DNA from: Streptomyces wedmorensis
Lineage (GTDB): Bacteria > Actinomycetota > Actinomycetes > Streptomycetales > Streptomycetaceae
Length of the DNA: 64,000 nt
Assembly: GCF_000716445.1 (NCBI RefSeq)
Contig: NZ_JNWK01000002.1
Coordinates: forward strand, 191,324-255,323
Reading direction: 5' to 3'
Shown: piece after piece, positions 35,092 through 43,389 of the stretch
Position numbering within the stretch: position 1 is the first letter of the stretch
Layout of the letters: the number at the start of each line of letters is the position of its first letter
Program-made: the position numbers and the translations under genes
Notes under the pieces: generated by a model
The model's database searches: none
What the model saw: only the letters and a program-made list of their open reading frames with translations
Told to the model about the DNA's origin: nothing

Positions 35092-36057
35092 TCACTTGGC
35101 GCCGAGTGCCTTCTTCAGCGCGGCGAGGTTGGACTGCATGACCTCGATGTAGTCATCGCCCTTGGACTTGTCCGTGATTCCCTCCAGCGGGTCGAGCACG
35201 TCGGTCTTCAGACCGGTGTCGCCGGCGAGGGTCTTCGCGGTCTTGTCGCTCGCGAGGGTCTCGAAGAAGACGGTGGAGACCTTGTCCTTCGCCGCGATGT
35301 CCTGGAGTTCCTTGATGCGGGCGGGGCTCGGCTCGGACTCGGGGTCGATGCCGGTGATGCCCTCCTGCTCCAGGCCGTAGCGCTCGGCGAGGTAGCCGAA
35401 GGCGGAGTGGGTGGTGATGAAGGTCTTCGTGGCGGTGTTCTTCAGGCCCGTCTCGAACTCGGTGTCCAGGTCGCCGAGCTTCTTCACCAGGGCGTCGGTG
35501 TTCTTCTTGTAGTCGGCGGCGTGGGCCGGGTCCGCCTTCTCCAGGGTGCTGCCGACGCCCTTGGCGACCTCGGCGTACTTCACGGGGTCGAGCCAGACGT
35601 GGGGGTCGGCGCCGGCCTCGGACCCGTGGTCGTGCCCGGCCTCCTCGCCCTCGTGGTCGTGGCCGACCTCGGTGCCGTGCTCCTCGAGCGTGGTGAGGCC
35701 GGCGGCGTCGACGGTGTTCTTCACGCCGGCCTGGGCGATCGCCTCGTCGACGGCGGGCTGGATGCCCTTGAGGTAGAGGATGACGTCGGCCTCGCCGAGC
35801 TCGCCGATCTGCTTCGGCTTGAGCTCCAGGTCGTGCGGCTCGACGCCCGGCTTCGTCAGGGTGTTCACGGCGACGTGCCCGCCGCCTATCTGCTCCGCCA
35901 GGTACTGCATGGGGTAGAAGGACGCCACGACGTCCAGCTTTCCGCCGCTTCCCTTGTCCGCTGCGTCGGAGGTCCCGGCGCAGGCGGAGAGGGAGACGAC
36001 GCCGAGCGCGACGGCTCCGGCGAGGGCGGTGCTGGGTATCAAACGGCGTACGTTCAT
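35092..36057 (-). CDS. znuA: Zinc-binding lipoprotein ZnuA
   Basis: 321-aa substrate-binding protein, lipobox LSAC near residue 25. Metal histidines in the mature domain and a charged histidine-rich loop (HDHEGEEAGHDHG) before PHVWLDP identify a zinc rather than manganese binder. ATG 36057 (MNVRRLIPS) is preferred; ATG at 36066 and 36075 are in frame. The promoter geometry makes 36057 the likely leaderless start. First gene of znuACB-zur. Confidence 0.9.
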   Translation of the reverse strand: MNVRRLIPSTALAGAVALGVVSLSACAGTSDAADKGSGGKLDVVASFYPMQYLAEQIGGGHVAVNTLTKPGVEPHDLELKPKQIGELGEADVILYLKGIQPAVDEAIAQAGVKNTVDAAGLTTLEEHGTEVGHDHEGEEAGHDHGSEAGADPHVWLDPVKYAEVAKGVGSTLEKADPAHAADYKKNTDALVKKLGDLDTEFETGLKNTATKTFITTHSAFGYLAERYGLEQEGITGIDPESEPSPARIKELQDIAAKDKVSTVFFETLASDKTAKTLAGDTGLKTDVLDPLEGITDKSKGDDYIEVMQSNLAALKKALGAK

Positions 36058-36071
36058 GACACTCATTTTCA
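36057..36071 (-). promoter_or_regulatory. Zur box overlapping the znuA start codon
   Basis: On the reverse strand TGAAAATGAGTGTCA matches the Streptomyces Zur box TGAAAATGATTTTCA at 13 of 15 positions. Its last base is the A of the znuA ATG. Confidence 0.7.
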
Positions 36072-36094
36072 ACAAAACTGGAAACGGTTGTCAA
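36065..36094 (-). promoter_or_regulatory. znuA core promoter
   Basis: Reverse-strand TTGACA at 36094-36089 and GAAAAT at 36070-36065 with 18-bp spacing. Transcription would begin at or next to the ATG at 36057, giving a leaderless message, with the Zur box over the -10 and start. Confidence 0.6.
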
Positions 36095-36223
36095 TTGCCG
36101 TATGTGTGGCCCCGCCCACGCGGGCCCTCGCCCGCCCCCGGTGCCGAACCGATTTGATACGGGGGGTGCGGGCGCCGGTAACCTGAGGCATTCGCACTTC
36201 GTCGTCGTAATGAAGAGAGCACC

Positions 36224-37603
36224 GTGGCCGCCGACAAGATCGACACCATCGTCAGCCTGAGCAAGCGCCGTGGCTTCGTCTACCCGTGCAGTGAGATCTA
36301 CGGCGGCCAGAAGGCCGCCTGGGACTACGGACCGCTGGGTGTCGAACTCAAGGAGAACCTGAAGCGTCAGTGGTGGCGTTACATGGTCACCTCGCGCGAG
36401 GACGTCGTCGGCATCGACTCGTCGGTCATCCTGGCCACCGAGGTCTGGGAGGCCTCCGGCCACGTCGCGACCTTCACCGACCCGCTGACCGAGTGCACCT
36501 CCTGCCACAAGCGCTACCGGGCGGACCACCTGGAGGAGGCGTACGAGGAGAAGCACGGCCGTCTTCCCGAGAGCCTCACCGATCTCAACTGCCCCAACTG
36601 CGGCAACAAGGGCACCTTCACGGAGCCCAAGCAGTTCTCCGGCCTGCTCTCCACGCACCTCGGCCCGACCCAGGACACCGGCTCCGTCGCCTACCTGCGT
36701 CCCGAGACCGCCCAGGGCATCTTCACCAACTTCGCCCAGGTACAGACCACCTCGCGCAAGAAGCCCCCGTTCGGCATCGCGCAGATGGGCAAGTCCTTCC
36801 GGAACGAGATCACTCCGGGCAACTTCATCTTCCGCACGCGCGAGTTCGAGCAGATGGAGATGGAGTTCTTCGTCAAGCCGGGCGAGGACGAGCAGTGGCA
36901 GGAATACTGGATGGAGCAGCGCTGGAACTGGTACACCGGCCTGGGTCTCCGTGAGGAGAACATGCGCTGGTTCGAGCACCCGGCGGAGAAGCTCTCCCAC
37001 TACTCGAAGCGCACCGCCGACATCGAGTACCGCTTCTCCTTCGGCGGCAGCGAGTGGGGCGAGCTCGAGGGCGTCGCCAACCGCACCGACTACGACCTGA
37101 CGGCCCACTCCAAGGCCTCCGGCGCCAACCTCACGTTCCTGGAGCAGGAGTCCGGCGAGCGCTACACGCCGTACGTCATCGAGCCCGCGGCCGGTGTCGG
37201 CCGCGCCATGCTCGCCTTCCTGCTCGACGCGTACATCGAGGACGAGGCCCCGAACGCCAAGGGCGTCATGGAGAAGCGCACCGTGCTGCGCCTCGACCAC
37301 CGCCTGGCCCCGATCAAGGTCGCCGTCCTGCCGCTGTCGCGCAACGCGCAGCTCTCCCCGAAGGCCAAGGGCCTCGCGGCGGACCTGCGCCAGAACTGGA
37401 ACATCGAGTTCGACGACGCCGGCGCCATCGGCCGCCGCTACCGTCGCCAGGACGAGATCGGCACCCCGTTCTGCGTCACCGTCGACTTCGACACCCTCGA
37501 GGACAACGCGGTGACCGTGCGCGAGCGCGACACCATGAAGCAGGAGCGCGTCTCCCTCGACCAGATCCAGGGCTACCTGGGCAGCCGTCTGCTCGGCTGC
37601 TGA
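36224..37603 (+). CDS. glyS: Glycine-tRNA ligase
   Basis: 459-aa class II alpha2-type glycyl-tRNA synthetase. N-terminal [15 protein letters not shown], zinc-type CTSCHKRYR and CPNCGNKG cysteines, motif 2 [25 protein letters not shown], motif 3 region [13 protein letters not shown], and a C-terminal anticodon-binding domain. GTG start at 36224. A strong terminator follows. Confidence 0.96.
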   Translation: MAADKIDTIVSLSKRRGFVYPCSEIYGGQKAAWDYGPLGVELKENLKRQWWRYMVTSREDVVGIDSSVILATEVWEASGHVATFTDPLTECTSCHKRYRADHLEEAYEEKHGRLPESLTDLNCPNCGNKGTFTEPKQFSGLLSTHLGPTQDTGSVAYLRPETAQGIFTNFAQVQTTSRKKPPFGIAQMGKSFRNEITPGNFIFRTREFEQMEMEFFVKPGEDEQWQEYWMEQRWNWYTGLGLREENMRWFEHPAEKLSHYSKRTADIEYRFSFGGSEWGELEGVANRTDYDLTAHSKASGANLTFLEQESGERYTPYVIEPAAGVGRAMLAFLLDAYIEDEAPNAKGVMEKRTVLRLDHRLAPIKVAVLPLSRNAQLSPKAKGLAADLRQNWNIEFDDAGAIGRRYRRQDEIGTPFCVTVDFDTLEDNAVTVRERDTMKQERVSLDQIQGYLGSRLLGC

Positions 37604-37629
37604 GTCCGATCGGCCGTACGCGTACGTAC

Positions 37630-37672
37630 GGGAAAGCCCCCGGTTCCGAGCTTCGGAACCGGGGGCTTTCCC
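37630..37672. terminator. Bidirectional terminator after glyS
   Basis: A near-perfect stem of about 20 bp: GGGAAAGCCCCCGGTTCCGA (from 37630) against its complement ending at 37672, 4-base loop. It lies between convergent genes. Confidence 0.88.
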
Positions 37673-37678
37673 GTGCCG

Positions 37679-38407
37679 TCAGGCGGTCGCGGCGGCCGCC
37701 GCCGCGTCGGCCTCGGCCTGGCGGCGAGCACCCTCGGCCGCGCGGCGCTTGCCGAACCAGGCCGTCCAGACGCCCAGGGCGGCGAGGACGCTGTAGATCA
37801 TGACCGGGCTGAGGGCGACCATGGTCTTCGTCGGCAGGGCGTACGCGAGGGCGACGCGGACCAGCGCCTCGGCGACGTACGCCACGCCCCACACCAGCGT
37901 CATCGTGCGCATGGTGGAGCGGAAGCCCTCGTACTGCCACAGGCCGTTCCACCAGGCCGTGCTCGCCGGGGTGCCGTCGGTCGCGAACTTGCGGCCGAAG
38001 TAGAACATCAGCGGGCGCGGGGCGAGCAGGGTGGCCAGGCACAGCAGGCCGAACAGGCCCGTCACGCACGAGTCCTTGACCAGGAGCGCGCGGGCGGTGT
38101 GCGCGCCGACGAGCGAGACCACGGCCGTGATCACCAGGAAGACCAGGGTGACGACGGCGAACTCGTCCACCTTGCGGCGCCAGGCGACCACGATCGCGGT
38201 GTCGAGCACCGGCCAGGCACTGCTCAGGAGCAGAGCGGAGAACTCCGACCAGCCGTGGTCCTCCGTCAGGATGTCGTACGTGAGGATCGGCGCGACGACG
38301 TTGAGGCCGATCGTGAGGATCCAGCCCAGCGCGGAGGCGGCGCCCGAGCGGGCCGGTGGCTCCGGTGGGGCGGTGGCCTCCGCCGGCGGCCTGGCGGGTG
38401 CGGACAT
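37679..38407 (-). CDS. VC0807-like integral membrane protein
   Basis: 242-aa protein with about six transmembrane helices: LGWILTIGLNVVAPILTYDIL opens the first, AVVTLVFLVITAVVSLVGA the third, and GLFGLLCLATLLAPRPLMFYFGRKFAT the fourth. This pattern fits the VC0807 family of unknown function. ATG at 38407 (MSAPARPP). The C-terminus is an alanine-rich helix. Confidence 0.75.
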   Translation of the reverse strand: MSAPARPPAEATAPPEPPARSGAASALGWILTIGLNVVAPILTYDILTEDHGWSEFSALLLSSAWPVLDTAIVVAWRRKVDEFAVVTLVFLVITAVVSLVGAHTARALLVKDSCVTGLFGLLCLATLLAPRPLMFYFGRKFATDGTPASTAWWNGLWQYEGFRSTMRTMTLVWGVAYVAEALVRVALAYALPTKTMVALSPVMIYSVLAALGVWTAWFGKRRAAEGARRQAEADAAAAAATA

Positions 38408-38553
38408 GGTTCCCCCTGGGTGCTTCTGCGGTCGCGGTGCGGGGGAACGATAGCCATGCACCGGACAGGGAAGGGGAAACTCCGCGCCAAGTGATCTTCA
38501 AGAGGCCGCGGGCGCGGGCCGTTCGCCGATCGGCTCTTCGCCGGCCGGGGCCG

Positions 38554-39147
38554 TCAGGCCCGCAGGGCCCGCTGCACCAGGGAGACGACCGCGGTGAACG
38601 CGTCCTCGGCGTCCGGGGCCGACCAGTCGGCCGCGTGCGCCGGGTTGTGGAAGCGGTCCGTGGCGTCGAAGACCGCACGGGCCGTCGAGGTGAGGTCCCG
38701 CTCGGGGGCCGTGAACACGCCCTCGCGGTGACCGTCCTCCAGGATGCGGGCGATCTGCTCCACGAGGTGCTCCTCGTGCCGGTCGACCACTGCGCTGTTC
38801 TCGCCGATCAGCACCTGGAAGGTGGCCATCAGCTCCGGATCGCCGCCGGCCTTCCTGCGCTTGAGGGCGAAGAGGGCCGTGAGCCAGCCGGTCAGCCGCT
38901 CGTCCGCGGGCTCCCCGGTCTCGACGTGCGGCCGCAGCGCCACGATCGTCCGCTCCAGCCACCGTTCGGTCACCGCCTCGCGCAGCGCCGCCTTCGTGCG
39001 GAAGTGCCGGTACACGCTGCCGTGGCTGACCCCGAGGACCCGGGCCACGTCCACGACCGTCGCCTTCGCGGGTCCGTAGCGTCGCAGCACCTCCTCGGTG
39101 GCTTCGAGGATGCGCTCGGCGGTCAGGGTCTCGGTGGTGGCGGCCAT
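38554..39147 (-). CDS. TetR-family regulator
   Basis: 197-aa repressor. N-terminal helix-turn-helix (about 10-55) with ILEATEEVLRRYGPAKATVVDVARVLGVSHGSVYRHFRTKAAL, then a helical ligand domain. ATG at 39147. It lies 45 bp from an aldo/keto reductase on the same strand, and matching TGACA/TGTCA palindromes occur in front of both. Confidence 0.9.
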   Translation of the reverse strand: MAATTETLTAERILEATEEVLRRYGPAKATVVDVARVLGVSHGSVYRHFRTKAALREAVTERWLERTIVALRPHVETGEPADERLTGWLTALFALKRRKAGGDPELMATFQVLIGENSAVVDRHEEHLVEQIARILEDGHREGVFTAPERDLTSTARAVFDATDRFHNPAHAADWSAPDAEDAFTAVVSLVQRALRA

Positions 39148-39150
39148 GAA

Positions 39151-39166
39151 ATGACACTACCTGTCA
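39151..39166. promoter_or_regulatory. TGACA-N5-TGTCA operator upstream of the TetR gene
   Basis: TGACA (39152-39156) and TGTCA (39162-39166) directly precede the regulator start at 39147, in the place expected for autoregulation. Confidence 0.5.
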
Positions 39167-39191
39167 GCTGCGGGAGCCCGGCGGGTGTCGG

Positions 39192-40217
39192 TCAGCGCTC
39201 GCTGTCCAGGTGGGCCATCTGCGCGGCCGGGTAGCGGTCGCCGGAGGCGGCGCCCGCGGGGACGGCCTCCTCGATGGCGGCCAGGTCGGCGGCGTCGAGG
39301 GTGACGGCGAGGGCGCCGAGGGCCTCGGCGAGGCGGTCCCGGCGGCGGGCGCCGATCAGCGGGACGATGTCCGTGCCCTGGGCCAGGACCCAGGCGATGG
39401 CGGTCTGGGCGACCGTGACGCCCTTGGCCTCGGCCACCTCGCGCAGGCGGTCCACGAGGTCGAGGTTGCGGCCGAGGTTCTCGCCCTGGAAGCGCGGGGA
39501 CATGCCGCGGAAGTCGCCGGGGCCGAGCGCGCGGTCCCGGGTGAAGTGGCCGCTGATCAGGCCGCGGGAGAGGACTCCGTACGCCGTGACGCCGATGCCC
39601 AGTTCGCGGGCGGTCGGCAGGATCGTGTCCTCGATGCCACGGGAGATCAGCGAGTACTCGATCTGGAGGTCCGCGATCGGGGCGACGGCCGCCGCCCGGC
39701 GCAGGGTGTCGGCGCCGACCTCGGAGAGCCCGATGTGCCGGACGTGGCCGGCCTCGACCAGTTCGGCGATGGCGCCGACGGTCTCCTCGATCGGCACGTC
39801 CGGGTCGACGCGGGCGATCCGGTAGATGTCGATGTGGTCGGTGCCCAGGCGCTGGAGCGAGTACGCCGCGAAGTTCCTCACGGCGGCCGGGCGGCCGTCG
39901 TAGCCGGTGAAGCCGCCTTCGACGGTGCGGAGCGCACCGAACTTCACGCTGGTCAGCGCCTGCTCGCGGGCGGCGGCGGGCGCGCTGCGCAGGGCCTCGG
40001 CGATCAGCAGTTCGTTGTGGCCCATCCCGTAGAAGTCGCCCGTGTCCAGCAGCGTCACTCCGGCGTCCAGGGCGGCGTGGATCGTCGCGATCGACTCGGC
40101 GCGGTCGCTCTCGCCGTACAGAGCGGACATGCCCATGCAGCCGAGGCCCAGGGCGGAGACGGTCGGCCCGGTGGTGCCGAGGGAGCGGGTGGCGGTGGGG
40201 TTCTGTGTCGTCGTCAT
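39192..40217 (-). CDS. Aldo/keto reductase
   Basis: 341-aa NADPH-dependent oxidoreductase. The barrel motifs are LDTGDFYGMGHNELLIAEAL (catalytic D and Y), SVKFGA in place of the usual lysine strand, and LQIEYSLISRGIEDTILP followed by IPLIGAR-like IVPLIGARRRDRL. Start ATG 40217 (MTTTQNP); a longer frame begins inside the operator. Substrate unknown. Probably controlled by the neighbouring TetR protein. Confidence 0.88.
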   Translation of the reverse strand: MTTTQNPTATRSLGTTGPTVSALGLGCMGMSALYGESDRAESIATIHAALDAGVTLLDTGDFYGMGHNELLIAEALRSAPAAAREQALTSVKFGALRTVEGGFTGYDGRPAAVRNFAAYSLQRLGTDHIDIYRIARVDPDVPIEETVGAIAELVEAGHVRHIGLSEVGADTLRRAAAVAPIADLQIEYSLISRGIEDTILPTARELGIGVTAYGVLSRGLISGHFTRDRALGPGDFRGMSPRFQGENLGRNLDLVDRLREVAEAKGVTVAQTAIAWVLAQGTDIVPLIGARRRDRLAEALGALAVTLDAADLAAIEEAVPAGAASGDRYPAAQMAHLDSER

Positions 40218-40238
40218 GCAAGAAGAATGACATGAGCG

Positions 40239-40262
40239 ATGACAGATTTCAATATCTGTCAT
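40239..40262. promoter_or_regulatory. Perfect 9-bp-arm palindrome in the aldo/keto reductase promoter
   Basis: ATGACAGAT (40239-40247) and ATCTGTCAT (40254-40262) around TTCAAT, 22 bp before the ATG. It shares TGACA/TGTCA with the site in front of the TetR gene. Confidence 0.6.
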
Positions 40263-40445
40263 TCATTCGGCAGGGAGGTGGCGCGGAGGGAGGGGCGAGG
40301 CTCCGGCGGGGAGCGGAAAAGCGGGTGCCGGGGAGGAAGGCCGGAGGTAGCGTCGTGCGCATGGCTTCTTCGTTCTTCCAGATCTACGAGTGAGCGCGTC
40401 GCGCAGGCGACCGACCACCGCACACCTCACTGACGGGAGAACCCC

Positions 40446-40661
40446 ATGGCCAAGCGCAACAATCTCCTCGGCGTAGGAGGACAGCGCAAGAAGCTGTCCC
40501 GTGCCGACCAGCACGGCGCCGTCCAGGGCGCCGCGGCCGTCCGCGGCGCGGCCGACGAGCGGAAGCAGGAGCTTCTGAAGAAGATGCGCGAACGCGCGCA
40601 GGGGGCGCAGGACACGAACGCCGCCGGGACCCCGGACACCACCGGGGCCGGGCAGGAGTAG
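40446..40661 (+). CDS. DUF6243-type small protein
   Basis: 71-aa basic, charged protein MAKRNNLLGVGGQRKKLSRA followed by a lysine/arginine-rich helix and a polar tail. It resembles a small Streptomyces family of unknown function (recalled as DUF6243). ATG at 40446 with GACGGGAGA upstream. A hairpin terminator and diverged repeats follow. Confidence 0.75.
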   Translation: MAKRNNLLGVGGQRKKLSRADQHGAVQGAAAVRGAADERKQELLKKMRERAQGAQDTNAAGTPDTTGAGQE

Positions 40662-40676
40662 CAGCCGCCGCACGAC

Positions 40677-40803
40677 GAAGGGCCCGGGTCGCGCACGCGC
40701 GACCCGGGCCCTTCCATGCCGCCCTCTGGCACCGGGCCCTTCCGTGCCGCTTCTTCGGCACCGGGCCCTTCCGTGCCGCGCCGCTCTTTGGCACCGGGCC
40801 CTC
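40677..40803. repeat. Terminator hairpin with tandem copies of its right arm
   Basis: GAAGGGCCCGGGTCGCGC (40677-40694) pairs with its complement (40697-40714). After it the block GGCACCGGGCCCTTCCGTGC recurs at 40728 and 40757, and a partial copy at 40790; the hairpin's right arm (CCGGGCCCTTCCATGCCGC) is a related copy. The copies are 29 and 33 bp apart and fill the space to the convergent MFS gene. Confidence 0.75.
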
Positions 40804-40822
40804 TCGTGTGACTTCCGGCCGG

Positions 40823-42316
40823 TCAGCTCACCGACTTCGGCAGCCGCAGCGCGAGGATCGCCGTCAGGAGCGCCATCGCCAGCTGGATGACGAGGGTCAC
40901 GGTCAGGGCCGTGCCCGTCGAGCCCGAGGCGGAGAGCGAGAGGAAGAGTGAGCCGAGGGTGGCGACGCCCAGGGTGATGGCCGCCTGCTGGGTGGTCACC
41001 ATGACGCCGCTGCCGACGCCCGCGCGCTCCGGCGGGACGTCGGAGAGGACGACCCGGAAGAGCACCGGGAGCTGGAGTCCCTGGCCGAGCCCCGCGACCG
41101 CCATGCCCGGGACGAGGCTCGCCACCGACAGGTCCGGCCAGGAGCGTCCGGCGGTCACCGCGATCAGGCCCAGACCGGCGGCCTGGAGCAGGGCGCCCAC
41201 CGGCACCACCCGGGTGCCCCAGCGGCGGATCAGCCGGGGACCCGCGAGGGATGCCGCGAAGAAGGCCAGCGCCATGGGGACCACCGCGAGGCCCGAGGCC
41301 ACCGCGCCGAGGCCCAGGCCCTGCTGGAGCGAGACCGCGATCACGAACATGAAGCCGCTGAAGCCCGCCGAAAGCGGCAGGACGAGCACCAGACCGCGCC
41401 GCAGCGACGTCAGGTCCAGCAGGCTCGGCGGGACCAGCGGGGTGCGGCCCGTGCGGTCGAGCCGCCGCTCCACCCGCCAGAAGCCCGCGGTCAGGAAAGG
41501 GAACGCCCCGAGCGAGAGCCAGGTCCACAGCGGCCAGCCCGCCGACCTGCCCTCCGTCAGCGGGGCGAGCAGGCTGAGCAGGGCGGCCGCGAGGAGCAGC
41601 GTGCCCGCCGCGTCCACCGGCGCCGGCCGGTCCGAGCGGGTCTCCGGGACGGTCCGCACGGCGAGCAGCAGGCCGGCCGCGGCGATGGGCACGTTCACCA
41701 GGAACACCGCGCGCCAGCCCGTGCCCGCGAGGTCCGCCGCGACGAGCACGCCGCCCAGGATCTGGCCGCCCGCCATCGAGAGGCCGGCGGTCGCCCCGTA
41801 CAGGCTCACCGCCTTGGCCCGCCGCGGCCCCTCCGTCGCCGCGTGGATGGTCGCGAGCACCTGCGGCAGCATCAGCGCCGCCGCGGCGCCCTGCGCCACC
41901 CGCGCCGCGACCAGGCTCCAGGCGTCCGGGGCGAGCCCGCAGGCGAGCGAGGTCAGGCCGAAGGCGGCCATGCCGGCGAGGAAGAGCCGACGGCGCCCGA
42001 AGAGGTCGCCGAGCCGTCCGCCGAGGACGAGCAGCACGGCGTACGGCAGGCCGTACCCGGCGACGACCAGCTCCAGCATCACCGGGCCCGCGGCGAGGTC
42101 GTGGTCGATGGACGGCAGGGCGACGTTGACGATGAAGAAGTCGATCAGCGGCAGCGCGGCGCCCAGGAGGACGGTGAAGAGGCCCAGGGTGCCGAGCGAG
42201 CCCGAGGTCGCGCGGGGCGCAGGGGACGTGGGGGCGGGGGCCGGGGCCGTCGGGTGGCCGGGCGGGGTGCCGGGGGTGCCGCCCGAGGTGCGGCCGGAGG
42301 TGGGAGTCGAAGTCAC
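40823..42316 (-). CDS. DHA2-type MFS transporter
   Basis: 497-aa exporter with about 14 helices after a 50-residue proline/threonine-rich N-terminus. LIDFFIVNVALPSI is the DHA2 first-helix motif, GGRLGDLFGRRRLFLAG is motif A. GTG 42316 (VTSTPTSG) is the chosen start; upstream ATG 42364 would run through the presumed operator. Divergent from an MmyB-type regulator 101 bp away. Confidence 0.85.
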   Translation of the reverse strand: MTSTPTSGRTSGGTPGTPPGHPTAPAPAPTSPAPRATSGSLGTLGLFTVLLGAALPLIDFFIVNVALPSIDHDLAAGPVMLELVVAGYGLPYAVLLVLGGRLGDLFGRRRLFLAGMAAFGLTSLACGLAPDAWSLVAARVAQGAAAALMLPQVLATIHAATEGPRRAKAVSLYGATAGLSMAGGQILGGVLVAADLAGTGWRAVFLVNVPIAAAGLLLAVRTVPETRSDRPAPVDAAGTLLLAAALLSLLAPLTEGRSAGWPLWTWLSLGAFPFLTAGFWRVERRLDRTGRTPLVPPSLLDLTSLRRGLVLVLPLSAGFSGFMFVIAVSLQQGLGLGAVASGLAVVPMALAFFAASLAGPRLIRRWGTRVVPVGALLQAAGLGLIAVTAGRSWPDLSVASLVPGMAVAGLGQGLQLPVLFRVVLSDVPPERAGVGSGVMVTTQQAAITLGVATLGSLFLSLSASGSTGTALTVTLVIQLAMALLTAILALRLPKSVS

Positions 42317-42343
42317 GGATCCGACGATCCGCCGATGCTCAGC

Positions 42344-42386
42344 CTGGTACCAGAGTGTCTTCATCCTGGTAGAACGAGTACCTGGC
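42344..42386. promoter_or_regulatory. CCTGGTA repeat cluster between exporter and regulator
   Basis: A perfect CTGGTACCAG palindrome at 42344-42353, CTGGTA at 42366-42371 and TACCTGGC at 42379-42386. The cluster is in the divergent promoter region and probably binds the adjacent regulator. Confidence 0.5.
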
Positions 42387-42417
42387 AACGGGCTGACGGC
42401 CCCGGCACCCTGGGAGC

Positions 42418-43389
42418 GTGACGACAGCGATGACGGCGGCACCCGAGACCCGGCGGCACGAGCTCGCCGCCTTCCTGCGCAGCCGGCGCGAGCGCATCAC
42501 CCCCGAGCAGGTCGGCCTGCCCAGGGGCCGGCGCCGCCGCACCCCCGGTCTGCGCCGCGAGGAGGTCGCGCACCTCTCCGCCGTCGGCGTCACCTGGTAC
42601 ACCTGGCTCGAACAGGCCCGGGACATCCAGGTCTCGCCGCAGGTCCTCGACGCCCTCGCCGACGCGCTGCTCCTCGACCCGACCGAGCGGAACCACCTCT
42701 TCGCCCTCGCCGGACGGGTCGACCCGCACCCCGGGGCGCCCTCCTCGGCCGTCACGCCCGCGCTGCGGACGCTCCTGGAGCAGCTGGAGCCCGTACCCGC
42801 CGCCGTACAGAACAGCCGGTTCGACTTCCTCGCCTACAACCGGACCTTCGGGCACCTCTTCTGCGACCTGGACGCGCGGCCCCGCGAGGACCGCAACTCG
42901 CTCTGGCTGGCCTTCACCGACGAGGACTTCCGGGCCGCCGCCACCGACCTGCCGGACCTCCTCCCGATCCTCGCCGGGAAGTTCCGTGCCTCCATGGCCG
43001 AGCACCTGGCCGAGCCGGCCTGGAAGGCGCTCGTCCAGCGTCTCGAAGCGGCCTCGCCGGAGTTCCGGGAGATCTGGGCCCGGCACGACGTGGTCGCGCC
43101 GGGCGGGCGCACCAAGGTCGTCCACAACGCCCACGTCGGCCTGCTCAGGTTCGAGCACACCAACCTCTGGCTCGGCCCGAACTCCGGCCCGCACCTCGTC
43201 ACGTACCTCCCCGTCGACGCCGAGACCCGGGCCGGGATCGCCCGGCTCCTCGACGTGGTGGTCCGGACGCGGGTCCCGCGGCTGGGATCGCCGCGCCCGC
43301 CGGGGCGGCCCGGGGGCTGTGAGCTCGGCCATGCGCGGACGGGAGGGCTGACCGGAGGCCTCGGCGGTGCGCGACAATGGGGCGCATGA
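42418..43389 (+). CDS. XRE-family regulator with MmyB-like ligand domain
   Basis: 323-aa transcription factor: helix-turn-helix about residues 20-85 (RRTPGLRREEVAHLSAVGVTWYTWLEQARDI) and an MmyB-like sensor domain to about 270, then a glycine/arginine-rich tail. GTG start at 42418. Its stop overlaps the dusB start (ATGA at 43386-43389). Likely controls the divergent DHA2 exporter. Confidence 0.85.
   Translation: MTTAMTAAPETRRHELAAFLRSRRERITPEQVGLPRGRRRRTPGLRREEVAHLSAVGVTWYTWLEQARDIQVSPQVLDALADALLLDPTERNHLFALAGRVDPHPGAPSSAVTPALRTLLEQLEPVPAAVQNSRFDFLAYNRTFGHLFCDLDARPREDRNSLWLAFTDEDFRAAATDLPDLLPILAGKFRASMAEHLAEPAWKALVQRLEAASPEFREIWARHDVVAPGGRTKVVHNAHVGLLRFEHTNLWLGPNSGPHLVTYLPVDAETRAGIARLLDVVVRTRVPRLGSPRPPGRPGGCELGHARTGGLTGGLGGARQWGA

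Noticed and set aside
40361..40393. Ten-codon frame MASSFFQIYE before the 71-aa gene
   Set aside because: Possible upstream peptide, but GGAGG is 13 bases away, too far for a good site, and no conserved pattern is known.
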